DNA from: Sphingomonas sp. R647
GTDB lineage: Bacteria; Pseudomonadota; Alphaproteobacteria; Sphingomonadales; Sphingomonadaceae
Assembly: GCF_020177055.1 (NCBI RefSeq)
Contig: NZ_JAIQXT010000003.1
Coordinates: 552,070 to 616,069, forward strand
Direction: 5' to 3'
Length of the DNA: 64,000 nucleotides
The notes below the pieces were generated by a model. That model was not told where the DNA came from. It searched no databases and was given only the letters and a program-made list of their open reading frames with translations. This document shows positions 43,948 through 52,211 of this stretch, in pieces. How positions within the stretch are numbered: position 1 is the stretch's first letter; every line of letters starts with the position of its first letter. The position numbers and the translations under genes were made by a program.

Positions 43948-45929
43948 CAGTCTGCGGCCCAGTTCTTGAGGAAGTTTGCGGCGTTGTCCGCCGCGACGCG
44001 GTGTGCGCCATAGGTGCGTTCGGCATCGGCCTGGGCGGCACCCTGCGCGATCGCTCGCTTGTAGGCGACATAATATTCGAACGCCTGGCCGCACATCGTG
44101 TCGAGCTGCGTATCCTTGCCGCCGCGCAGCGCGCGCTGGCGGTAATTGCCTTCGGTAAACCCGGCGCAGGTGCCGGTCGCGAGATTGGGCTGGGTTGGGT
44201 AGCTGGCGCGGGCGCCTCCGGGTGCCCCTGCTGCACCGGGGACGCCGGGAACCCCGCTCGTGCCGCCGGACGATCCGAGAAAGCCGTCGGCGGCGGCGTT
44301 GAGTGCGCTGTCCCCGGTGGTTGCCGCAGCGCCCTTCATCATGAGCCCGACGGTCTGGCTGGCGTCGGCGCCGCTGACCGAGGCGGCATAGCCGCCGACG
44401 GCCGCGCCGATCAGGCCCTTGAGCAGCCCACCGCCGCCGCCGGATTCCTTCTGTGCCGCTGCCTGTGCCGCGAGTTGTTCCTGATAGCGCCGGGTCCGGT
44501 CGCGAAAGGCGGCGAGATCGGGTTCGGCGAGCAGGCGATAGGGGCGCGGCTGGGCGGCGCCCTTGTCGAGATAGGCGACGCCGGTAGGGGTGGCGGTCAT
44601 CGTGCCGCTGCCGCCGTTCCAGCTTTCCTCGATGCCGCCATCGGGGCGGCGGACGAAGCGGGTGTTGGTGGCCGTTCCGTCCGGCTGGCGATAGGTGCCG
44701 ACGATCGCGCCGGTGGTCGCGTCGTGGCGCAGTTCGAGCGTGGTGCGCGCGTTGGTTTCGAAGCGGTTGCCGTCCCAGAAGACCGCGGACATGGTTTTGC
44801 CGGTCTCGGTCCACTTCCACTGGCTGACCCGCTCGGTGCCATTGGGGGCGGGGAAGCCGAAGCTGCGGCCCGCCATTCTGGCGAGCAGGCCCCATTGGGC
44901 GAGGCGTTCGGCGCGTGCGGCGGCGAGCGTCTGGGGGCCGGCACGGAGCAGCGCGGCGGCGCGCGCGGCGCTGATCGGGCCGAGCGGCTGGCTCTCGCCG
45001 GTGCCAAATCCACCGGTATCCTCCGCCGCCTTTTCGTGCAGCCGCACGAGGCGGGGGTAGGTCGAGCGGGTGATCAGCCCACCCACCGAAAAGGCGTAGG
45101 CGATCGAGCCGCCGCCGCTGGAATAGATGTTGAGCGCGCCGTTATTGTCGGGCTGGACCAGGCCGGTCTTGTCGCCGATCGTCCAGGCAAGGTCGCCGCC
45201 ATCGGTGAGCTGGAGCCGGGTTTCAGCGGTGACGCCGGCCTCGTCGCGGTAGCGCATGACGCCGGATACGCCGCGCGTCTCGATGCGATAGTCGATGATC
45301 GCCTTGACCGGCAGGCCGTCTGCTTCGCCGGCGCGGATATAGCTGCGGTCGGCCATGCGTTCGAACATCGCGATCATGTCGGTCCCGCGACCCTTCACGG
45401 TGCTGCGGGTGCGGATCGTGTAGGTTTTGGCAGCGTCGCCCTGGGTCCGGTTGACCTTGACCCGCACCTCGGCCTTGCCGCGTGCGGTGAAGCGGTAGCG
45501 CCCGGCGCTGCGGTCGATCTGGGTCGGGCCGACGCACACCGCTTCGCTGCTGCCCCAGAAGCCGGCGATGAAATTGTCGGGGGAGTAGCAGACCGATGTC
45601 TGGACCGACCCTTCGGGTGAGGCGATCTCGACCTCGACATCCTCACCGGCGGCGAGCTTGATTTCGAAGCTGTTGGACTTGCCATAGGGCTGGGCGATCA
45701 TCCGCGCCTTGGGGTCGTTTTGTGGCGCGAAGACCGAGGCGCTGGAGGGGCCGGTAACTGCGGGCGGGACCGCTTCGGTGAAAACGGGAGCTGCAGCCTT
45801 GCGCGGGGCGCTGCGGGATTTTTTCTTGCGGCTCTGGGCGTCGGCGTCGAAGGCGTGGAAAGTCGCGGGTATGATGAGGAGCGACAGGCACAGCAACGCG
45901 CCAAGTCGTTTGAAGCTGCCCGAATCCAT
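43947..45929 (-). CDS. Large exported orphan protein with collagen-like stretch
   Basis: 660 residues. Signal peptide (LGALLCLSLLIIPATFHAFDADAQ), basic tail (RKKKSRSAPRKAAAP), a beta-rich middle region (GRYRFTARGKAEVRVKVNRTQGDAAKTYTIRTRS), a second domain (about 380-480, WKWTETGKTMSAVFWDGNRFETNARTTLEL), a GGGGGLLKGLIGAAVGGYAAS glycine hinge, and a Gly-X-Y run GGTSGVPGVPGAAGAPGGA near residue 565. The C-terminus has TCAGFTEGNYR and TMCGQAFEYYVAYKRA. Start ATG at 45929 after GGGGGAC; a longer frame begins 42 bases upstream. Unknown function; the mix suggests an envelope-anchored surface protein. Confidence 0.72.
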   Translation of the reverse strand: MDSGSFKRLGALLCLSLLIIPATFHAFDADAQSRKKKSRSAPRKAAAPVFTEAVPPAVTGPSSASVFAPQNDPKARMIAQPYGKSNSFEIKLAAGEDVEVEIASPEGSVQTSVCYSPDNFIAGFWGSSEAVCVGPTQIDRSAGRYRFTARGKAEVRVKVNRTQGDAAKTYTIRTRSTVKGRGTDMIAMFERMADRSYIRAGEADGLPVKAIIDYRIETRGVSGVMRYRDEAGVTAETRLQLTDGGDLAWTIGDKTGLVQPDNNGALNIYSSGGGSIAYAFSVGGLITRSTYPRLVRLHEKAAEDTGGFGTGESQPLGPISAARAAALLRAGPQTLAAARAERLAQWGLLARMAGRSFGFPAPNGTERVSQWKWTETGKTMSAVFWDGNRFETNARTTLELRHDATTGAIVGTYRQPDGTATNTRFVRRPDGGIEESWNGGSGTMTATPTGVAYLDKGAAQPRPYRLLAEPDLAAFRDRTRRYQEQLAAQAAAQKESGGGGGLLKGLIGAAVGGYAASVSGADASQTVGLMMKGAAATTGDSALNAAADGFLGSSGGTSGVPGVPGAAGAPGGARASYPTQPNLATGTCAGFTEGNYRQRALRGGKDTQLDTMCGQAFEYYVAYKRAIAQGAAQADAERTYGAHRVAADNAANFLKNWAAD

Positions 45930-45931
45930 CT

Positions 45932-45951
45932 TGTCCCCCGTATTTGGGACA
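45932..45951 (-). promoter_or_regulatory. Small inverted repeat over a ribosome-binding site
   Basis: TGTCCC and GGGACA (45932-45937 with 45946-45951, 8-base loop) overlap the GGGGGACA Shine-Dalgarno of the gene starting at 45929, so the mRNA hairpin could mask it. Six base pairs only; significance is uncertain. Confidence 0.35.
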
Positions 45952-46041
45952 GTGCTTATTGGGATGAGCAATCTAAAGTAAATATCTTCAATTCTGACAT
46001 TTTGGATGTCGAGAAGTGATGCTGCGCCGTTGCGGGATTTT

Positions 46042-47538
46042 TTACAGCAGCTTCGCCCGTTCCGCCGCGCGTACTGCGGTGCGGCCGACTGGCGGGGGCT
46101 TGGCGGGGTCGGGCCATGACGGGGCGGTGGTCCAGCCGAGATGGGGGAGGCTGACGCTGCGCTTGCCCGACAGGTCGGTGCGCGCGACGATCAGGCCCTT
46201 TTCCTCGATATGCATCATCATCCGCTTGGCGCGGCCGAGCGAGCTGGTGCCGTAGAGCGCGGCAATGCGAGCGTCGGACGGGCACGGCTCGCCGGTGCGC
46301 GCGGCCTTGGCGATGCCGAGGAAGGGGGTGAGCATTTCCTCGGGCAAGGATGCCGCGAGGGTGAGGGCGTCGTCCCAGCCGGTGCGGTCGGTGATGCCGA
46401 CGCGGGCGAGCGCGAGCGCCGAGCGGAAATCGGGCAGGTCGATGCCGGGCTCGACGCCGCGCATGCGGCAGCGCACGCCATAGTCCTGGAAGATCGTTGC
46501 CAGCGGCGCGCGGCTGTCTTCGGCGCCGATCTCGGCGAGGATCGCGCGGCGGATCTCTTCCTGTTCGCCTTCCTCCAGCACCGGCATGTCGGGGACCGGG
46601 GCGGGCGCGGGGGTGGCGACGGCGCGCATGAGGTCGGCCATCGGCACCGGGGCGGGCGGCGGCGGGGGCGGTGCCTCGTCCTCGGTTGGCGGAGCGAAGA
46701 GCATGTCGCGCATGTCTTCGGTCGGTGCAGTCGGGAGCGGGGTGAGCTTGGGGCTCACGGCCTTGGAGCCGGTCTGGACTGCGCCGATGCGGATGCTGAT
46801 CGGGCGGCGGGTGATCGCCGGGCCGAGCGCGAGAAACTCGCCGCGCGCGAGGTCGCGGATCGTATCGGCCTGACGCCGGTCCATGCCGAGCAGGTCGGCG
46901 GCGCGGGCCATGTCGATGTCGAGAAAGGTGCGGCCCATCAGGAAGTTGGATGCTTCGGCGGCGACGTTCTTGGCGAGCTTGGCCAGGCGCTGCGTGGCGA
47001 TGACGCCGGCGAGGCCACGCTTGCGGCCGCGGCACATGAGGTTGGTCATTGCGGCGAGCGAGGTGCGGCGCGCTTCCTCGGTCACTTCGCCAGCGGCGGC
47101 GGGGGCGAAGAGCTGGGCTTCGTCGACCACGGTGAGGACGGGGTACCAATGCTCGCGCGGCGCATCGAACAGCGCGGAGAGGAACGCGGCGGCGGCGCGC
47201 ATCTGGCCGTCGATCTCCAACCCCTCAAGGTTGAGGACGACCGACGCGCGGTGTTCGCGGACGCGGAGCGCGAGGCGCGCGAGTTCGGTGAGGCTGTATT
47301 CGGCGGCATCGACCGCGATATGGCCGAAGGCTTCGGAGAGGCTGACGAAATCGCCCTCCGGGTCGACCACGACCTGCTGGACGTAAGCGGCGCTGCCCTC
47401 AAGCAGGCGGCGCAAAAGGTGCGACTTGCCCGAGCCCGAATTGCCCTGAACGAGCAGACGGGTGGCGAGCAACTCCTCCAGATCGACGGCAACCGGGTTG
47501 CCGCCGCTGTCGAGTCCCATGTCGATACGGGCGGTCAT
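46042..47538 (-). CDS. HerA-like DNA-translocase-type ATPase
   Basis: 498 residues. Walker A GNSGSGKSH (32-40), Walker B VLTVVDEAQLF (134-144; Asp139, Glu140), and NLMCRGRKRGLAGVIATQRLAKLAKNVAAEA with the arginine finger/sensor typical of HerA/DUF87 hexameric ATPases. C-terminal region: a proline-rich linker (about 285-310) and a helical tail. HerA usually pairs with the nuclease NurA; no NurA is adjacent here. Start ATG at 47538 (MTARIDMGLDSGG). Stand-alone bacterial HerA-like ATPases exist but their role is unclear. DNA handling is inferred from family. Confidence 0.85.
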   Translation of the reverse strand: MTARIDMGLDSGGNPVAVDLEELLATRLLVQGNSGSGKSHLLRRLLEGSAAYVQQVVVDPEGDFVSLSEAFGHIAVDAAEYSLTELARLALRVREHRASVVLNLEGLEIDGQMRAAAAFLSALFDAPREHWYPVLTVVDEAQLFAPAAAGEVTEEARRTSLAAMTNLMCRGRKRGLAGVIATQRLAKLAKNVAAEASNFLMGRTFLDIDMARAADLLGMDRRQADTIRDLARGEFLALGPAITRRPISIRIGAVQTGSKAVSPKLTPLPTAPTEDMRDMLFAPPTEDEAPPPPPPAPVPMADLMRAVATPAPAPVPDMPVLEEGEQEEIRRAILAEIGAEDSRAPLATIFQDYGVRCRMRGVEPGIDLPDFRSALALARVGITDRTGWDDALTLAASLPEEMLTPFLGIAKAARTGEPCPSDARIAALYGTSSLGRAKRMMMHIEEKGLIVARTDLSGKRSVSLPHLGWTTAPSWPDPAKPPPVGRTAVRAAERAKLL

Positions 47539-47602
47539 CGCTGGGGGCTTTGGCGTATCGCGGGGGGTGGGGGCAAGGGGGTTGCGGTGGAAGCGGGCAA
47601 TG

Positions 47603-47740
47603 AATCCTCCCCCGCCAGGGGGAGGTGGCAGGCGCAGCCTGACGGAGGGGGAGGATGGGTCATCGCTGGAGCGGTGAGGACGCAGCCGTCCTCCCCCTCC
47701 GTCGCCTTCGGCGCCACCTCCCCCTCGCGGGGGAGGATTT
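47603..47740. repeat. Long palindromic repeat, family A' (copy 2)
   Basis: 138-bp element, AATCCTCCCCC at the left and GGGGGAGGATT at the right, with the same internal arms as the copy at 28735 (GACGGAGGGGGAGGA and its complement; GGAGGTGGC and GCCACCTCC). It ends exactly at the stop codon of the dienelactone-hydrolase-like gene, so on the minus strand it could also terminate the operon. Confidence 0.8.
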
Positions 47741-48589
47741 TTACTTCTTCAGCTTTTCCGCCAGAAACGCGAGGATGTCCGCCTCCGTTGCGGCTTTCGC
47801 CGTGGCGTTGGCTTCGACTGACTGGCGCGATTTCGTCGGGGTGTCGTAGCTGTGTGTGGCGCCTTCGAACATGCGCAGGGCAATGTCGTGGCCATTGCCC
47901 TTGCTGCGCGTGACGAAGGTTTCGCAGAGCTTGGGCGACACCTCTTCGTCCGCCGTGCCCATGAACACGCGGACGGGGTGGTAGGGTTTGTAGCCAGCCT
48001 TGTCGTAGCGCTTTTTGAGGCCGCAGCCGGGGTAGAGCGCGATGCCGGCGGCGAAGCCGATCTTGCGCATGTCGCCGGGCTTGTCGTCGGCCATCGCGGC
48101 GAGCGTGGCGCTGGCGCCGTTCGACCAGCCGAGCAGGGCGATGCGGTTGGGCGTCACGTCGGGGCGCGACTGGAGGTAGCGGAGCGCGCCATAGGCGTGG
48201 AGCGGGCGATACTCGACCTCATCCACTTCGGGCGGGCGATCGGCATAGGTGCCGGCGGCAAAGCCGGTCGGGTGGCCGACCGCGCCGAAATCATCGACCA
48301 TCAGAGCGACATAGCCGTTTTCGGCGAGCAATTTGCCCCATGCCTTGTGCCGTGAGGCGAGGGTGGTGGCGTCGTAGCGGCCCTTGGCGAGCGATGAGTA
48401 AGCGCCGCCGCGACCGTGCATCATCACCACTGCGGGTGCCTTGGCGGGGGCGTTGGCGGGCTTGAACAGATAGCCCTTTACCTGCGTCTTGCCGTCGCGG
48501 CTGAGGAACTGGACTTCCTCGACCTGCACCTGCTGGGCGGCGGCGGGGGCGGCGATGATCAGGGCGATGGGGGCGATGACGTGGCGCAT
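47741..48589 (-). CDS. Dienelactone hydrolase-like exported alpha/beta hydrolase
   Basis: 282 residues with a signal peptide (MRHVIAPIALIIAAPAAAQ). VVMMHGRGGAYSSLAKGRYDATTLA, GYVALMVDDFGAVGH, LLGWSNGASATLAAM (nucleophile Ser156) and EGATHSYDTPT (catalytic His) define an alpha/beta hydrolase of the dienelactone hydrolase group; the nucleophile is Ser instead of the Cys of classical DLH. Probably a periplasmic esterase/peptidase-like enzyme. Start ATG at 48589, 1 base after the stop of the second gamma-glutamyltransferase gene, in one operon. Confidence 0.85.
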   Translation of the reverse strand: MRHVIAPIALIIAAPAAAQQVQVEEVQFLSRDGKTQVKGYLFKPANAPAKAPAVVMMHGRGGAYSSLAKGRYDATTLASRHKAWGKLLAENGYVALMVDDFGAVGHPTGFAAGTYADRPPEVDEVEYRPLHAYGALRYLQSRPDVTPNRIALLGWSNGASATLAAMADDKPGDMRKIGFAAGIALYPGCGLKKRYDKAGYKPYHPVRVFMGTADEEVSPKLCETFVTRSKGNGHDIALRMFEGATHSYDTPTKSRQSVEANATAKAATEADILAFLAEKLKK

Positions 48590-48590
48590 C

Positions 48591-50306
48591 CTATTTCCTC
48601 GCTGGCAAAGTGATGGTTTTCGCGACGCCGTCGCGGCGGGGGTCGGCACCGCCGTCGAACTTGCCGTCGCGGATCATGACGCCGTGGAGGCCCGAATCCT
48701 CGCCTGTGCCGCCGCGCACGGTGACGCCGCGTTCGGCCATTCCTGCATGGAGCGCGGGGGCGAACTTGTCGGCTTCGCCGTTGAAGCTGCCGCCGCGTGC
48801 GACGAGGTTGGGGAGCGCGATGGCGTCGGCGACGGGGAGTTTCCAGTCGATCATGCCGACCAAGGCCTTGGAGACATAGCCGAGGATCGCGTTGCCGCCG
48901 GGAGAGCCGATCGCGCCCGCGAGGCTGCGGTCGGGGTTCAGGATCACGGTCGGCACCATCGAGGAGCGCGGGCGCTTGCCGGGTTGAATCACGTTCGGGC
49001 CGGTCGGCACGAAGGAAAAGTCAGTCATCTGGTTGTTGAGGAAGAAGCCGTCGACCATGCGGCCGGTGCCGAAGAAGCTCTCGACCGTGGTGGTCATCGA
49101 CACCGCGTTGCCGTCGCCGTCGATGACGATGAAGTGCGAGGTTCCGGCGACTTCATTGGTGGCGTCGATGCGCGCGGCGATGGCGCCGGGGGGCGTGCCG
49201 GCGCTGGGCGCGGGACCGGCGCGGTCGCCGATCAGCGCGGCGCGGCTGGCGACATAGCCGGGGTCGAGCATGCCCTTGACCGGAACCGTCGCGACATCGC
49301 CGACATAGGCGTCGCGGTCGGCGTACATCAGGCGGCTGGCCTCGGCGTACTTGACCCAGGCGACCGGGTCATTGGGGCCGCGCGCGCCGATGTCGGTGCG
49401 CTCGATCATCGCCATCAGCTGCAGCAGGCCGACGCCCGAGGAGGGCGGGGGCGGGGCGCAGAGGATGTAGGTGCGGTATGGGTTGCAGAGGCCTTCGCGC
49501 ACCACCGGCTTGTAGGCGGCGAGATCCGCTTCGGTCATGCTGCTGGCGAGATCGCCTTCGCGGACGCGGGCGACGATGCGGCGGGCGGTTTCGCCCCGGT
49601 ACATCGCGTCCGGGCCTTGCGCGGCGAGGCGGCGGAGGAAGGCTGCGTAGGCCGGGTTGCGGAGCGTGTCGCCGGTCTGGATCTTGCTGCCATCGGCGTT
49701 GCGGAAATAGGCGAGCGAGTCCGGGGTATTCGCCTGTGGGCCGCTGGAGTTGACGAAGCGGCCGAGCCGGGCGGTGACGGTGAAGCCGTTGGCGGCGGTC
49801 TGCTGCGCATCGGCGAACAGGTCGCGCCAGGCGAGCTTGCCGTGCTTGCCCTGCGCCAGCGCCATCATGCGGACAACGCCGGGGACGCCAGTGGCGCGGC
49901 CCGAGAGGACGGCGGTGCGGAAGCCGAGCGGCTTGCCGTCCGGGCCCATCAGCATGTCGGGGGTGGCACCGGCGGGGGCGGTTTCGCGACCGTCATAGAC
50001 GGTGACGGCTTTGGTCTTGGCGTCGTAGCGGACCATGAACGCGCCGCCGCCAAGGCCGCTGCTCTGCGGCTCGACGAGGCTGAGCATCGCCTGCACCGCG
50101 ACGGCGGCGTCGACCGCGCTGCCGCCCTTGCGCAGGACGTTGAGGCCCGCCTCGACCGCGAGCGGATGCGCGGCGGCGACGAAGGCCTGACGCTCCGGAG
50201 CAGTGACTGGGGCCGGGGCGGCGGTCTCGACCGCGCCGCGCGGGGCGCAGGCGGAAATGCCCGTCGCGGCGAGCGCGAGCAGGAAATGCGAGCGAGTCAG
50301 CTTCAT
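48591..50306 (-). CDS. Gamma-glutamyltransferase, lipoprotein type
   Basis: Hydrolyses gamma-glutamyl bonds or transfers the glutamyl group (glutathione, gamma-glutamyl peptides). 571 residues; a lipobox (ALAATGISAC, Cys20) anchors it at the periplasmic face. Autocatalytic cleavage is expected before Thr389 (AGTSHFIVIDGDGNAVSMT). EPQSSGLGGGAFMVRYD, DGRETAPAGAT and NNQMTDFS are conserved blocks. Start at 50306 overlaps the stop of the other GGT gene (ATGA). Two GGT paralogues in tandem, with different N-termini and moderate similarity. Confidence 0.92.
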   Translation of the reverse strand: MKLTRSHFLLALAATGISACAPRGAVETAAPAPVTAPERQAFVAAAHPLAVEAGLNVLRKGGSAVDAAVAVQAMLSLVEPQSSGLGGGAFMVRYDAKTKAVTVYDGRETAPAGATPDMLMGPDGKPLGFRTAVLSGRATGVPGVVRMMALAQGKHGKLAWRDLFADAQQTAANGFTVTARLGRFVNSSGPQANTPDSLAYFRNADGSKIQTGDTLRNPAYAAFLRRLAAQGPDAMYRGETARRIVARVREGDLASSMTEADLAAYKPVVREGLCNPYRTYILCAPPPPSSGVGLLQLMAMIERTDIGARGPNDPVAWVKYAEASRLMYADRDAYVGDVATVPVKGMLDPGYVASRAALIGDRAGPAPSAGTPPGAIAARIDATNEVAGTSHFIVIDGDGNAVSMTTTVESFFGTGRMVDGFFLNNQMTDFSFVPTGPNVIQPGKRPRSSMVPTVILNPDRSLAGAIGSPGGNAILGYVSKALVGMIDWKLPVADAIALPNLVARGGSFNGEADKFAPALHAGMAERGVTVRGGTGEDSGLHGVMIRDGKFDGGADPRRDGVAKTITLPARK

Positions 50307-52021
50307 GGTTCGATGGCTTTCGCGCCGGGACGGCGGGGGTCGGCGGCGCCGAGGAAGAGATTGTCGGTGATCATGATCGAGTGCGCGCTTCCCATGGTTT
50401 CGTCCGAGGTGATGCGATGCCCCTTTGCCTTGAGCGCCGCAACCGTATCGGGGTTGAACCCGGGTTCAACGCGCAGCGACGCGGTGGTTCCCTGATAGAT
50501 GCGCGGGCGGTGGGTCGCCTCATCGACGTTGAGGCCATAGTCGATCGCGTTGACGATGACCTGGACCATCGTTGTCGGGATCGTGCTGCCGCCCGGCGTG
50601 CCGGTGACGAGCCAGGGCTTGTCGCCCTTGAACACGATTGTCGGCATCATCGTGGAGAGCATGCGCTTGCCCGGTGCCATCGCATTGAGCGGGGGCGGGG
50701 TGCCGGTGCGCTGTGCCTCCCATGCCTGTTCATGGCTGAAATTGTTCATCTGGTTGTTGAGCAGGATGCCGGTGCGCGCGATCATCACGCCCGATCCGAA
50801 GTCCGAGCCGAGCGTGGTGGTGAGCGAGACGGCGTTGCCGTCTGCGTCCGCGACCGAGAGATGCGTGGTCGAAGGGCTTTCATACTTTAGCGGGTCGCCA
50901 TGCGGGGCGTCGGGGCCGCGGATCACCTTGTCGGTCGAGATCAGCTTGGCGCGTTCGGCGGCATAGCCCTTGGACACGAAGCCCTTGACCGGGGCGGTGA
51001 CGAAGGCCGGGTCGCCGAGCACGCGGTAGCGGTCGGCATAAGCGAGCTTCATCGTCTCGGCGAGGAGGTGGAGCGAGGCGGCGCTGCCTTGTCCCGCCGC
51101 CTTCATGTCGAATTGCTCGAGGATGTTGAGCATGTTGAGCAGGGTCGCGCCGCCCGCGCTGGCAGGCGGCGGGGTGTAGACGGTGTGGCCGCGATAGGTT
51201 CCGACCAGCGGGTCGCGCTCGACCGGCTTGTAAGCGGCGAGGTCGGCCATGGTGAGGAGGCCGCCATTCGCCTTCATGTCCGCGACGATGCGGCGGGCGA
51301 TTTCGCCGGTGTAGAAGGCCTTGGCGCCGCCCTTCTGGATCTCGCCCAGCGTCCAGGCGAGGTCGGGCTGTTTCAGTACATCGTCCTTGGCATAGAGGCT
51401 GCCATCGGGCTTGTAGAAGGTCGCCTTGCCCGACACGCTGTTCGACAGCCGCTCACGGCCCCAGCCGAAGACGAAGGCTTCATCGGCGGTCAGCTTGACG
51501 CCATCGCGGGCGAGGCGGAGCGCGGGTTCGACGACCTTGGCCCAGGGGAGCTTGCCCCATTTCTTGTGGGCGTGTTCGAGGCCGGCGACGCTGCCGGGGA
51601 CCGAGGGGGCGAGATAGCCATAGGAGGCGATGCCGCGCTCTTCGCCTTTGTTGTCGACGAACATCGCCGCAGTGGCGGCGCGCGGGGCGATACCGCGGAA
51701 GTCGATCACGCGGACCTGTTTCGACTTGGCATCATAGACGGTGATGAAGCCGTCGCCGCCGACATTGCCTGCGCGGGGCAGGGTGACGGCGAGCGCGAAG
51801 GCGACGGCGACCGCTGCGTCCACCGCATTGCCGCCGTCGCGCAGGATCTGCGCGCCGACGCTGCTGGCCATCTCGTTCTGGCTGACCACCATCCCGCGCG
51901 TGCCGACCACTGGGGAGTGGATCGAGGGGTATTCGAGCAGGTGGCGGCTTTGCGCCAGCGTTGGCGCGGGCAGCGTGAGCGCGAAGGCGGCGAGGGCGAG
52001 GGTGAGTTTACGCAGGAACAT
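50303..52021 (-). CDS. ggt: Gamma-glutamyltransferase, secreted type
   Basis: 572 residues with a cleavable signal peptide (LTLALAAFALTLPAPTLA). Nucleophile Thr385 in STTHLSVADADGNAVSLTTT; other conserved blocks are GNVGGDGFITVYD, APPSAGG-like PPPASAGGATLLNML and LLNNQMNNFS. Periplasmic hydrolysis of gamma-glutamyl compounds to release amino acids or peptides. Start ATG at 52021; an in-frame extension through a palindromic repeat is rejected. First of the ggt-ggt-hydrolase operon, downstream of the symporter gene across a family A repeat. Confidence 0.93.
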   Translation of the reverse strand: MFLRKLTLALAAFALTLPAPTLAQSRHLLEYPSIHSPVVGTRGMVVSQNEMASSVGAQILRDGGNAVDAAVAVAFALAVTLPRAGNVGGDGFITVYDAKSKQVRVIDFRGIAPRAATAAMFVDNKGEERGIASYGYLAPSVPGSVAGLEHAHKKWGKLPWAKVVEPALRLARDGVKLTADEAFVFGWGRERLSNSVSGKATFYKPDGSLYAKDDVLKQPDLAWTLGEIQKGGAKAFYTGEIARRIVADMKANGGLLTMADLAAYKPVERDPLVGTYRGHTVYTPPPASAGGATLLNMLNILEQFDMKAAGQGSAASLHLLAETMKLAYADRYRVLGDPAFVTAPVKGFVSKGYAAERAKLISTDKVIRGPDAPHGDPLKYESPSTTHLSVADADGNAVSLTTTLGSDFGSGVMIARTGILLNNQMNNFSHEQAWEAQRTGTPPPLNAMAPGKRMLSTMMPTIVFKGDKPWLVTGTPGGSTIPTTMVQVIVNAIDYGLNVDEATHRPRIYQGTTASLRVEPGFNPDTVAALKAKGHRITSDETMGSAHSIMITDNLFLGAADPRRPGAKAIEP

Positions 52022-52035
52022 GGGTCTCTCTCTCA

Positions 52036-52201
52036 ATTCCTCCCCTGCATAGCAGGGGAGGGGGACCGCTCGCGCAGCGGGTGGTGGAGGGACGGCTGCG
52101 CAGACAGCCGTGGGCAGCTCGGCAACATTCCGCCCTCTGCGGGGCGGCCCCTCCGTCATCGCTGCGCGATGCCACCTCCCCCAGCGAGCTGGAGGAGGAA
52201 T
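52036..52201. repeat. Long palindromic repeat, family A (copy 2)
   Basis: 166-bp element beginning ATTCCTCCCCTG and ending GGAGGAAT, closely related to the copy at 25318 (shared GGGGAGGGGGACCG, GTGGTGGAGGG, GCAGCTCGGCAA, ATTCCGCC blocks). It separates the symporter and gamma-glutamyltransferase genes on the same strand and may terminate or process the transcript. Confidence 0.8.
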
Positions 52202-52211
52202 GAGGGATAGC

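Noticed and set aside
43875..45620. 581-residue plus-strand frame across the exported protein pair
   Set aside because: Gly/Ala/Arg-rich antisense shadow; the minus-strand genes have signal peptides and coupled starts.
48489..50495. 668-residue plus-strand frame over the gamma-glutamyltransferase genes
   Set aside because: Shadow of the real minus-strand genes; no start signal and biased composition.
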